From Chlamydiia bacterium (lineage in GTDB: Bacteria; Chlamydiota; Chlamydiia; Chlamydiales; JACKPQ01), in the NCBI GenBank assembly GCA_030433395.1, contig JAUILX010000075.1, positions 1 through 5,498 of the forward strand: a DNA stretch of 5,498 bases, written 5' to 3'. Every line of letters begins with the position of its first letter. Positions within the stretch are counted from its first letter, which is position 1. The translations under genes were made by a program, and so were the position numbers. This document shows, in pieces, positions 1-5,498 of this stretch. Below the pieces are notes generated by a model. It saw only the letters and a program-made list of their open reading frames with translations. It was not told the DNA's origin and did no database searches.

Positions 1-1055
1 GCTAAAGCTTTTGAATTGCGAATGATCTGAGCTGCATAAGTTTGAAATGCTTGCGTGTTGGCTTCTTGAAAAGCAATAGCTTTTGCAGCCATGACATGGG
101 ACAGAGGTCCACCAAGGACAGTAGGACATCCCTTATTAACAATATCTGCAAATTCATTTGTACACATCACAACACCGCCGCGAGGACCTCGCAAAGTTTT
201 GTGTGTTGTCGATGTTACCACTTGAGCAAAAGGAATTGGGTTGAAATCACCAGTTATCGCTTTGCCTGCCACAAGACCTGAAAAGTGTGCCATGTCACAC
301 ATAAGCGTTGCACCAACATCATCCGCAATCTGGCGCATTTTTGCAAAATCAATCAAGCGAGGGTAGGCTGAGTAGCCGGCTAGCAAAATCAAAGGTTGGA
401 CCTCTTTAGCCCTTTTAGCAATCACATCATAATCGAGCAGCTGAGTTTTAGGGTCGACATCATAAGTATGAGCCTGCATCATCTTTGATGAGATATTATG
501 GCGAAATCCATGCGTTAAGTGGCCGCCGCTATTAAGCGACATTCCAAGCACTTTTTGGTTAACCATACCTTGACGAATCTTTTCATATTCATCATCACTA
601 AGATCAAAAACGCTCTTACAATCAAAGCGTTCCATCTCTTTATTTTGTACGCGTTGAACAATGATAGACCAAAACGCCACCAAGTTTGCATCCACACCCG
701 AGTGAGGTTGCACATAGGCGTGATCACAGCCAAATAATTTTTTGAGCTCTGAAATCGCTAAATCTTCAACAGTATCAATATTTTCACAGCCAGCATAAAA
801 GCGGTGATGGGAATACCCTTCAGCATACTTATCAGTGAGCAAATTGCCCATTGCTAGCTGCACGTTCAGTGAGGAATAGTTTTCAGAGGCAATCATTTTT
901 AGTGTATTTCTCTGCGCATTAAGCTCAGCCAAAATAGCACTGGCTACCTGAGGAGAATCAGCTGACAGAGCATCAAGCGTTGCCAAATAAGCAAGTGCTT
1001 GTGAAGAGTAGTCATCCCCTTCAAAATTTTCTAAATAACGTTTTGCAAATCCCAT
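1..1055 (-). CDS. glyA: Serine hydroxymethyltransferase, chlamydial type, C-terminus cut off by the window edge
   Basis: A PLP-dependent cytosolic enzyme that interconverts serine and glycine with tetrahydrofolate, supplying one-carbon units. Translating the minus strand from the ATG at 1055-1053 gives 351 complete codons open to the edge. Visible landmarks are the IASENYSS substrate segment (about residues 55-62), VQPHSG (115-120), GGHLTHG (177-183), DMAHFSGLVAG with the PLP-pyridine Asp at 254, and TTHKTLRGPRGG with the Schiff-base Lys at 286. Compared with E. coli GlyA (Asp200, Lys229 from memory), about 54 residues are added before the Asp. Much of this is an insertion around residues 131-167, followed by a 3-residue insertion before the lysine. 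Both fit the ~500-residue chlamydial form, so roughly 145 residues should lie outside the window. In Chlamydia this protein has been reported to have alanine racemase side activity, which the sequence cannot show here. A possible Shine-Dalgarno (AGGGG) sits only 2 nt before the ATG. A TTGACA box (complement of 1114-1119) lies upstream without a convincing -10. Confidence 0.96.
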   Translation of the reverse strand, partial: MGFAKRYLENFEGDDYSSQALAYLATLDALSADSPQVASAILAELNAQRNTLKMIASENYSSLNVQLAMGNLLTDKYAEGYSHHRFYAGCENIDTVEDLAISELKKLFGCDHAYVQPHSGVDANLVAFWSIIVQRVQNKEMERFDCKSVFDLSDDEYEKIRQGMVNQKVLGMSLNSGGHLTHGFRHNISSKMMQAHTYDVDPKTQLLDYDVIAKRAKEVQPLILLAGYSAYPRLIDFAKMRQIADDVGATLMCDMAHFSGLVAGKAITGDFNPIPFAQVVTSTTHKTLRGPRGGVVMCTNEFADIVNKGCPTVLGGPLSHVMAAKAIAFQEANTQAFQTYAAQIIRNSKAL

Positions 1056-1132
1056 AACCCCTAGTAAACCTTATCATCGCAATTCTTCGCAACACCAACC
1101 TCAGCTCTCCTATTGTCAATAAATATTTTGAC

Positions 1133-1161
1133 TTGAGTCTATTCTCTTTATCCTGTACAAT
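1133..1161 (+). promoter_or_regulatory. Sigma-70-like promoter of the cdsZ-like/rnpB unit
   Basis: TTGAGT at 1133-1138 and TACAAT at 1156-1161 are separated by exactly 17 bp, close to the housekeeping consensus. Transcription would start near 1168, leaving a ~30-nt leader before the ATG at 1198. The spacer between the divergent glyA and cdsZ-like genes (1056-1197) holds no other gene. The call rests on motif match and placement only. Confidence 0.55.
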
Positions 1162-1186
1162 CGGCGTAAACTAGTATTATTACCTT

Positions 1187-1190
1187 AGGA
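1187..1190 (+). promoter_or_regulatory. Ribosome binding site of the cdsZ-like gene
   Basis: AGGA lies 7 nt before the ATG at 1198, a normal spacing. A second AGGA at 1192-1195 is too close to the start to be the main site. The position supports the ATG at 1198 as the true start. Confidence 0.55.
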
Positions 1191-1197
1191 TAGGAAG

Positions 1198-1962
1198 ATG
1201 CATCCAGCCTTAAAGACAATCTTAGAAATTCAAGAGCTCGATATCAAAATGATTCAGCTAATGCGCGTGAAGCGCGAGCGCCAAAAAGAGCTGCGCCAGA
1301 TCGAAGCGCTCCGAAAAGAGCTTCATGATCAACTCCTAGCAAAGAAAGACCACATCAATCTCTTAGATGAGCAGATCAAAGAGCACGAGCAACAGCTAGA
1401 GCAACTAGGACTAAAAATCAAGGCCTTAGAAGCGCGCCAATCAAGTGTAAAAAAAGTTGATGAATTCAATGCCCTGACACAAGAAATGACAACTGCTGAG
1501 CGAGAAAAAAACGTCCTTGAGCAACAGATTTCTGACCTAACAGACAAGCACCATAACGAAGAAGAGGTGCACAACAAGATTCAAGAGAGCTTAGACACAA
1601 CCAAGCAGAGCAGCATTGCCCTAGAAAAAGAGATTGAATCAACAATTAAAGAGATCAATCAAGAAGGACATGTTCTTAAAAAGCAGCGCGATGAGCTAGC
1701 AACCACTGCAGACAACTCCACACTCGCCGTTTACATGCGTTTGATCAACAACAAAAAAGATCGCGTAATTGTGCCTCTCGTAAATCGCACATGCTCTGGT
1801 TGCCATATTGCCCTCACCCCTCAGCACGAAAACCTCGTTCGCAAGGGCGAGAATCTTGTCTTTTGTGAGCATTGCTCACGCGTGCACTACTGGCAAGGCA
1901 GCGAAGAACTAGAAGGCACAGGCATCGCGCCTAAACGCCGCCGCCGAAGAGCAACAGTTTAG
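1198..1962 (+). CDS. cdsZ: Coiled-coil protein with C-terminal C4 zinc ribbon (CT398/CdsZ-like)
   Basis: A 254-residue soluble protein without signal peptide or membrane segment. Residues ~5-170 are strongly charged, Leu/Glu/Lys/Gln-rich and heptad-like, consistent with a long antiparallel coiled-coil hairpin. Residues ~195-232 form a zinc ribbon with two knuckles, C199-S-G-C202 and C223-E-H-C226, typical of the zf-RING_7/DUF164 family. It ends in a basic tail (PKRRRRR, 245-251). Length and layout match C. trachomatis CT398, reported to bind sigma-54 (RpoN) and type III secretion export components and later called CdsZ. By family it may link secretion apparatus and transcription, but related proteins are widespread in bacteria, mostly of unknown role, so the specific function is inferred. 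It has its own promoter and Shine-Dalgarno. The stop codon abuts the RNase P RNA gene, suggesting a shared transcript. A GTGAGC-ATT-GCTCAC palindrome (1865-1879) falls on the second zinc knuckle and is probably coding coincidence. Confidence 0.88.
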   Translation: MHPALKTILEIQELDIKMIQLMRVKRERQKELRQIEALRKELHDQLLAKKDHINLLDEQIKEHEQQLEQLGLKIKALEARQSSVKKVDEFNALTQEMTTAEREKNVLEQQISDLTDKHHNEEEVHNKIQESLDTTKQSSIALEKEIESTIKEINQEGHVLKKQRDELATTADNSTLAVYMRLINNKKDRVIVPLVNRTCSGCHIALTPQHENLVRKGENLVFCEHCSRVHYWQGSEELEGTGIAPKRRRRRATV

Positions 1963-2292
1963 GGAAAGTAGGCAATCGCCATCATCTGACGGTGGTGGAG
2001 GAAAGTCTGGACTTCACAGGAGCAGGATACCAGCGAAAAGCTGGGGGCTGAAAGGCTACGGAAAGTGTCACAGAAAACATTCCGCTACAGTAATGTAGAC
2101 AGGCTGAAAATGCTAGCTTTGCGAGCTAGCCTGACTCATCGCAAGATCAGCAGCGGCAAACCCTATCCGAAGCAAGTGAATTGGTCAACTATTGCGCTCC
2201 GCAAGATCGATTCAAATACGCTTGAGGCGCGCTAGCAATAGCCGCCCTAGATGAATGATTGCCCACGACAGAATCCAGCTTACCGCTTTCCC
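1962..2292 (+). ncRNA. rnpB: RNase P RNA (bacterial type A)
   Basis: The catalytic RNA that removes 5' leaders from precursor tRNAs together with the RnpA protein. The ends pair as helix P1: GGGAAAG at 1962-1968 with CTTTCCC at 2286-2292. The core signatures are in order: GGAGGAAAGTCTGGACTT (about 1997-2014), the AAAGTGTCACAGAAA segment with following CCGC (about 2062-2095), GCGGCAAACCCTATCCGAAGCAAG (about 2153-2176), and the 3' core ATGAATGATTGCCCACGACAGAATCC (about 2251-2276). A 7-bp hairpin at 2112-2130 fits P12. The P15 region folds as a helix 2177-2186/2205-2214 with an apical hairpin 2192-2204. Length (~331 nt) is in the usual range. The 5' end overlaps the upstream stop codon, and no separate promoter is evident just before it, so the RNA may be processed from a cdsZ read-through transcript. 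Exact ends are inferred from P1 pairing. Confidence 0.96.
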
Positions 2293-2300
2293 TATTTTTT
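2286..2300 (+). terminator. Possible rnpB terminator: P1 3' strand plus T-tract
   Basis: The 3' strand of P1 (2286-2292) is followed by TATTTTTT, and a second T-run lies at 2307-2311. There is no strong local hairpin. The only stem is P1, whose other arm is ~320 nt upstream, so this is a weak terminator call based mainly on the U-tract. Confidence 0.35.
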
Positions 2301-2329
2301 CTTGTATTTTTATGCCTAGAGTTGAAAGC

Positions 2330-2511
2330 AATGACGGAACTCTACCGAATCGATCTCAAAATTCAGTTTTGGACGAGCGCGAAAGCTTTCGAAATTTGCC
2401 AATCTTAAATAACCTAATATTAACAATATAAGGTAATTTAAAAGCGACGAATTGCGGTGTTTCTGAAGCAGTCGAAAACCCGATTTTTGAGATCCATTCG
2501 GCATAGTCATT
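2330..2511. repeat. 182-bp fold-back (MITE-like) element with imperfect terminal inverted repeats
   Basis: The two ends are inverted copies of each other in the same block order. AATGAC at 2330-2335 matches GTCATT at 2506-2511. CCGAAT at 2345-2350 matches ATTCGG at 2496-2501. GATCTCAAAA at 2352-2361 matches TTTTGAGATC at 2485-2494. Only the short stretch between the first two blocks differs in length (9 versus 4 nt). Further inward the arms share a TTTT-CGA pattern. The middle contains a 12-bp perfect palindrome, CGAAAGCTTTCG (2380-2391). There is no transposase, and I could not see a clear target-site duplication. It resembles a non-autonomous mobile or dispersed intergenic repeat. Alternatively it could be a large hairpin with a structural or termination role. 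Copy number cannot be judged from one window. Confidence 0.55.
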
Positions 2512-2566
2512 TAGCGCACAAACCATATCCCATAAACCACTTAATTTAAATACTTTAATAATCTAT

Positions 2567-2595
2567 TTTAAATAAATTAATAATTATGATATAAT
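2567..2595 (+). promoter_or_regulatory. Extended -10 promoter upstream of the 205-aa gene
   Basis: TGATATAAT (2587-2595) is a perfect extended -10 element, TG-N-TATAAT. A weak -35-like TTTAAA lies 17 bp upstream at 2567-2572. A start near 2602 would give a leader of ~37 nt. The surrounding sequence is so AT-rich that chance matches are likely; another TATAAT sits directly before the ATG (2633-2638). Confidence 0.45.
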
Positions 2596-2638
2596 ATTAA
2601 ATATAAATTAATTTTAATAATAGGATAATGGATATAAT

Positions 2639-3256
2639 ATGGCAACGCACGCAAACAGATCAATACTGAGCTTAACTAGACCCGCTACACTTCTTGATGT
2701 AGCAGACGCTGAAACAGAAGCATTAATTGCTCATTCGGGTATACCTAGTGGCGCCTATGGATATGCCACGCCTCTTAGATCAGAAAAAATAAATGATCTT
2801 ATTACTGACTTAGGTAAAAATATATTAATAGAAAGCAAAATAGGCGGAATTAGAAGCATAGAAAAACCACAAAAATTGTCTTTCTCGCATAAAATTTATG
2901 GCCAATCAAAGGCAACTAAGGAAACGCTGCAACAGCAGCAGAAAATAAACAAAGCTACAAAGCATGCTTTGCTTCTTTCTTACCAATATACTCCCTCAAT
3001 TGATAGAGGAGCTGATCAGGTAAATATATTTCGTATTGCTGCCTACTATTATCTTGTCGAGGCGTTTTCTAATTATTTGGAAATTGATCCAAAAAGCATT
3101 AAGAAAGATTATTCAGGAGAGGCTAAAGATTTTTCTACTCGCATAAACCAACTTTATATGCACTTAAATCCAATCGTGAAATCTAGCCTTATAGGTCAAC
3201 AAATCAAAGCTTGTGCTGATAATAGCGCCCAGTTGCACCTTCTGCTAAAAAAGTAA
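2639..3256 (+). CDS. Hypothetical protein of 205 residues, AT-rich, no recognised family
   Basis: I do not recognise this protein. The ATG at 2639 is the first possible in-frame start, since an in-frame TAG lies 18 nt upstream at 2621. A weak GGA (2630-2632) sits 6 nt before it. The product is soluble and mainly hydrophilic, without signal peptide or clear membrane span. Residues 1-45 are Ala/Thr/Ser-rich. Residues 50-125 are Lys/Gln-rich, including a QQQQ run near residue 100, and probably helical. Residues 125-205 contain aromatic-rich helices (AAYYYLVEAFSNYLEID). Codon choice favours A/T-ending codons more than the flanking xerC and cdsZ-like genes, suggesting different ancestry or relaxed selection. 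It stands alone, with its own AT-rich promoter region, and converges on xerC with 30 bp between stops. A Ser/Thr-rich start is compatible with a secreted effector, but this is speculation. The long open frame with upstream signals makes it likely to be a real gene. Confidence 0.7.
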   Translation: MATHANRSILSLTRPATLLDVADAETEALIAHSGIPSGAYGYATPLRSEKINDLITDLGKNILIESKIGGIRSIEKPQKLSFSHKIYGQSKATKETLQQQQKINKATKHALLLSYQYTPSIDRGADQVNIFRIAAYYYLVEAFSNYLEIDPKSIKKDYSGEAKDFSTRINQLYMHLNPIVKSSLIGQQIKACADNSAQLHLLLKK

Positions 3257-3263
3257 TGATGTC

Positions 3264-3295
3264 GAGTGCTCGCAAGATCACTCCGGTCAATTTTT
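3264..3295 (+). terminator. Weak hairpin plus T-run after the 205-aa gene
   Basis: GAGTG (3264-3268) can pair with CACTC (3279-3283), followed after 7 nt by TTTTT (3291-3295). The stem is only 5 bp and the T-run is displaced and overlaps the 3' end of xerC, so it is a weak candidate in the 30-bp gap between converging genes. Confidence 0.25.
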
Positions 3296-4159
3296 AGCTC
3301 TTGGATGGGCCTTGTCGTAGGCCTCTTTTTTAAGACGGGTTGAGACCTGAGTGTAAATGGTTGTTGTCACAAGTGAGCTATGACCAAGCAAGGCTTGAAT
3401 TGTTTTCAGATCCATCCCATTTTCTAGCCAATGCGTTGCAATGGTGTGGCGAATGGTATGTGGAGTCACTTTTCCTGCAATCCCGCTTTGAAGCAAGCGC
3501 TTTTCAAACATCCGGTCAATAGAACGTGTTGTAATACGCGTACCAAGTTTGTTGAGAAACAAGGCATTATCCTTTGGTTTTCGATTAGGGTGAGAAAGGT
3601 AGCGCAAAATCCAGTCAGAGGCGTTGCGTGTGACGGGTAAAATCCGCTCTTTACGCCCCTTTCCACGAACGCGCAGGCGCTTTGATTTAAGATCAAAATC
3701 TTCACAGTTGATTCCTGCAAGCTCGCTCACACGCAGCCCCGATGAATAAAACAGCTCAAGCATCGCGCGATCACGAAGGCCGAGGTAGACTTGGGTATCA
3801 GGCTGGCTAAAAAAATTTTGAACCTGTTCGTAGCTAAGAGCCTTGGGTAAAGGCTTATCGAGCTTTGAGCTCTCAATTCCATCTAAGGGATTTTTGTCGA
3901 TCATATGATGCTGCATGGCAAATTTAAAAAAAGTGCGTAAGGTCGATAGGCGGCGGACAATCGTGCGTTTTTTAAACCCCCGTAAATTGAGGTCTGCGAG
4001 AAAATTGCGAATGTGACGCTTTGTAATAGCCCCAAGCGAGTCATGCTCAGTAAATTTTTCAAAAGCATGAAGATCTTGGAGATAACTGCGCAAAGTATGA
4101 GGAGAAACCCCCTGAACGCTCTCCAGATGCTCTAAAAACTTGGCAAATGCTTTTCTCAT
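3287..4159 (-). CDS. xerC: Site-specific tyrosine recombinase XerC
   Basis: A cytosolic DNA recombinase that, paired with XerD, resolves chromosome dimers at dif during segregation. The 290-residue protein is complete. It has an N-terminal SAM-like core-binding domain (about 1-88, containing SPHTLRSYLQDL) and a catalytic domain (about 105-285). All catalytic residues are present: Arg143 in SSGLRVSEL, Lys167 in RVRGKGRKER, His234 and Arg237 in HTIRHTIATHWLENG, His260 in LGHSSL, and the nucleophile Tyr269 in TTTIYT. The length fits XerC/XerD (about 295-300). The next-door ABC-F gene matches the chlamydial xerC neighbourhood and favours XerC over XerD or a phage integrase, though sequence alone separates them poorly. 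The ATG at 4159-4157 lies within a CATATG palindrome. I see no Shine-Dalgarno, and any promoter must lie within the start of the divergent ABC-F gene. Confidence 0.93.
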   Translation of the reverse strand: MRKAFAKFLEHLESVQGVSPHTLRSYLQDLHAFEKFTEHDSLGAITKRHIRNFLADLNLRGFKKRTIVRRLSTLRTFFKFAMQHHMIDKNPLDGIESSKLDKPLPKALSYEQVQNFFSQPDTQVYLGLRDRAMLELFYSSGLRVSELAGINCEDFDLKSKRLRVRGKGRKERILPVTRNASDWILRYLSHPNRKPKDNALFLNKLGTRITTRSIDRMFEKRLLQSGIAGKVTPHTIRHTIATHWLENGMDLKTIQALLGHSSLVTTTIYTQVSTRLKKEAYDKAHPRAKN

Positions 4160-4169
4160 ATGTTATACT
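4140..4169 (+). promoter_or_regulatory. Extended -10 promoter of the ABC-F gene, inside the xerC 5' end
   Basis: TTGGCA (4140-4145) and TATACT (4164-4169) are 18 bp apart, and TG at 4161-4162 makes an extended -10 (TG-T-TATACT). The predicted start near 4176 is only about 2 nt before the ATG at 4178, so the mRNA would have almost no leader. This agrees with the absence of a Shine-Dalgarno. The element overlaps the first codons of xerC, so the two divergent genes may interfere. Confidence 0.5.
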
Positions 4170-4177
4170 TGCACTCT

Positions 4178-5498
4178 ATGGCTGTTGTTTTAAAAGATAT
4201 TTGTAAAAAAGTCGGTGCCCGACTTCTATTTGAAAATGTATCAGCTGCCTTCGAAGCTGGCAAGCGTTATGGTTTGACTGGCCCAAATGGAGCGGGAAAA
4301 TCCACGCTTTTAAAAGTCATGATCGGGGAGATAGAGCCAACGAGCGGAGAAGTCATACTCCCCAAACGCGTTGGTTATTTGCGCCAAAACATTGAAGATT
4401 TCCAAGAGCTAACACTCATTGATGTTGTGATCATGGGCAATACCAAGTTATGGGAGGCCCTCACTGAGCGCGACCTACTGTACGAAAAAGAGATGACTGA
4501 TGCTATCGGAATGCGCCTTGGCACAATTGAAGAGACCATTGCCGATGAAAACGGTTATACCGCAGAGTCGGACGCTGAAATGCTTCTTATGGGAATGGGC
4601 ATTCCCTTAGAGGCCCACACCTCAAAAATGAAAGAATCTCCTAGCGATTTTCAATTTAGGGCTATGCTTTGCCAAGCCCTTTTTGGCGAGCCGGAAGCCT
4701 TACTTCTAGATGAACCTACAAACCACCTTGATCTAGAGTCCATTTCTTGGCTTGAGCAATTTTTAATGGGGTACAACGGCACACTCATTGTCGTATCGCA
4801 CGATCGCCATTTCTTAAACGCTGTAACAACAGATATTGCCGATATCGATTACGACACTATCATCACGTATGCTGGCAACTATGACCAAATGATCGTTACC
4901 AAATCAGCCGCTTCTGAGCGTACAGAGGCTGAAGCTAAAAATAAGCAAAAGAAAATTGCTCAACTGCAAGACTTTGTGCAACGCTTTGGCGCCGGAACTA
5001 GAGCGTCCCAAGTCCAGTCACGCTTAAGAGAGATTGACCGTCTACAGCCCCAAGAAATGAAAAAAACCAATATTGCGCGCCCTTTTATTCGTTTTGGCAC
5101 CCCTAAAAAGCCTTCTGGTAAAATTGCCCTAAGCTGCAAAGACTTAAGCAAGTCCTACGACCATCCTGTCCTGACAGACTTTAATTTTGAACTCAATCGT
5201 GGAGATAAAGTTGGGATTATCGGCAACAACGGCCGAGGCAAAACTACCCTCGTTAAGCTGTTAGCAAAGCAAATTGAACCCGATTCTGGAATCATAGAGC
5301 TTGGCCATCAAGTCGATATTGGGTATTTTGCTCAAAATCACCAAGAGACAATCGATAAATCGCAGAATATTAGTGCTTTTGACTGGTTAAAGAGCCAGCA
5401 ACAAGGACTTTATGACCAAGATGTGCGAAGCGCACTTGGCCGCATGCTTTTTTCTGGAGATGATGCCTTTAAGCCCATTTCAGCTCTCTCTGGAGGTG
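4178..5498 (+). CDS. ybiT: ABC-F family ATPase, YbiT-like, C-terminus cut off by the window edge
   Basis: A soluble protein with two ABC ATPase domains and no membrane domain. ABC-F proteins act on ribosomes, and YbiT-type members are linked to translation, not transport. The 440 complete codons run open to the edge. Domain 1 has Walker A GPNGAGKST (35-43), Walker B LLLDE followed by PTNHLD (175-184), and the H-loop SHDRHF with His208. The inter-domain linker (about 225-310) is Lys/Gln-rich and includes RPFIRFG, much like E. coli YbiT NPFIRF. Domain 2 has Walker A GNNGRGKTT (349-357) and reaches the LSGG signature (437-440) at the edge; about 90 residues should follow, judging by the ~530-residue YbiT. 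The domain 1 signature is degenerate (KESPSDFQFR instead of LSGG), as in YbiT. The start aligns with YbiT. An in-frame ATG at 4160 would add six residues, but neither start has a Shine-Dalgarno. The gene is divergent from xerC with 18 bp between starts. Confidence 0.94.
   Translation, partial: MAVVLKDICKKVGARLLFENVSAAFEAGKRYGLTGPNGAGKSTLLKVMIGEIEPTSGEVILPKRVGYLRQNIEDFQELTLIDVVIMGNTKLWEALTERDLLYEKEMTDAIGMRLGTIEETIADENGYTAESDAEMLLMGMGIPLEAHTSKMKESPSDFQFRAMLCQALFGEPEALLLDEPTNHLDLESISWLEQFLMGYNGTLIVVSHDRHFLNAVTTDIADIDYDTIITYAGNYDQMIVTKSAASERTEAEAKNKQKKIAQLQDFVQRFGAGTRASQVQSRLREIDRLQPQEMKKTNIARPFIRFGTPKKPSGKIALSCKDLSKSYDHPVLTDFNFELNRGDKVGIIGNNGRGKTTLVKLLAKQIEPDSGIIELGHQVDIGYFAQNHQETIDKSQNISAFDWLKSQQQGLYDQDVRSALGRMLFSGDDAFKPISALSGG

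Larger units (their letters stand above)
2293..2638. other. Gene-poor interval between rnpB and the 205-aa gene
   Basis: I see no convincing gene here. The 64-codon open frame on the minus strand (2510-2316) lies almost entirely within the fold-back element, has no clear ribosome site and is unlikely to be a normal gene. The left half holds the inverted-repeat element. The right part (about 2535-2638) is extremely AT-rich, almost only A and T, and carries the likely promoter of the next gene. No tRNA-like fold was found. Confidence 0.7.

Noticed and set aside
1114..1119. TTGACA on the minus strand as the glyA -35
   Set aside because: No acceptable -10 lies 16-18 nt downstream (GGTGTT at the expected place), so I did not list it as a promoter.
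1865..1879. Perfect hairpin GTGAGC-ATT-GCTCAC near the end of the cdsZ-like gene, as a terminator or processing site before rnpB
   Set aside because: It encodes the second zinc knuckle (CEHCS), has no T-run after it, and the repeat follows from the codons used.
2316..2510. 64-codon minus-strand frame as a real gene
   Set aside because: It lies almost entirely within the fold-back element, its start codon is inside the right terminal repeat, and no ribosome site or promoter is evident. It is better explained as a by-product of the repeat.
2633..2638. TATAAT directly before the ATG at 2639 as the -10 of a leaderless gene
   Set aside because: A start 7 nt downstream would fall inside the coding region. 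The extended -10 at 2587-2595 is better placed, and the region is so AT-rich that TATAAT is expected by chance.
2141..3279. The 8-mer GCAAGATC occurring at 2141, 2201 and 3272 as a dispersed repeat
   Set aside because: It is short, two copies are parts of the RNase P RNA with different flanks, and matching beyond 9-10 nt is absent. Chance is enough.
3340..3720. Overlapping 60-84 codon frames within the xerC region
   Set aside because: They are other-frame shadows of a complete recombinase gene that retains all of its catalytic residues.

Overview
The window looks like a housekeeping segment of a chromosome from the phylum Chlamydiae, most likely an amoeba-associated or environmental lineage rather than a Chlamydiaceae pathogen. 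Three things support this. GlyA has the long, insertion-bearing chlamydial form. The coiled-coil/C4 zinc-ribbon protein matches chlamydial CT398/CdsZ. A xerC gene is divergent from and adjacent to an ABC-F ATPase, an arrangement I recall from C. trachomatis (CT347/CT348). The genus cannot be fixed from sequence alone.

Layout. Positions 1-1055 (minus strand) hold the N-terminal ~351 codons of glyA (serine hydroxymethyltransferase); its C-terminus lies beyond the left edge. A 142-bp divergent spacer carries a good sigma-70-like promoter for a plus-strand unit: the CdsZ-like zinc-ribbon gene (1198-1962), followed with no gap by the RNase P RNA gene (about 1962-2292). Positions 2293-2638 contain no convincing gene. 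They hold a 182-bp fold-back element with imperfect terminal inverted repeats (2330-2511), then a very AT-rich stretch with an extended -10 promoter. This leads into an unrecognised AT-rich gene for a 205-residue protein (2639-3256). It converges on a complete xerC-type tyrosine recombinase on the minus strand (3287-4159). An ABC-F ATPase of the YbiT type starts at 4178 on the plus strand and runs off the right edge.

How the parts relate. The conserved genes serve one-carbon metabolism (GlyA), type III secretion/sigma-54 related functions (CdsZ-like, from family knowledge), tRNA 5' maturation (rnpB), chromosome dimer resolution (XerC) and ribosome-associated ABC-F function. They do not form one pathway. 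The interval 2293-3256 looks like accessory DNA set between conserved genes. The points most worth a second look are the MITE-like element, the orphan AT-rich gene, the zero-gap cdsZ-rnpB junction, an RNase P RNA whose P15 loop appears to lack the GGU motif, and the very tight xerC/ABC-F divergent start region, where the predicted promoter implies an mRNA with almost no leader. I found no convincing wholly new multi-gene system.
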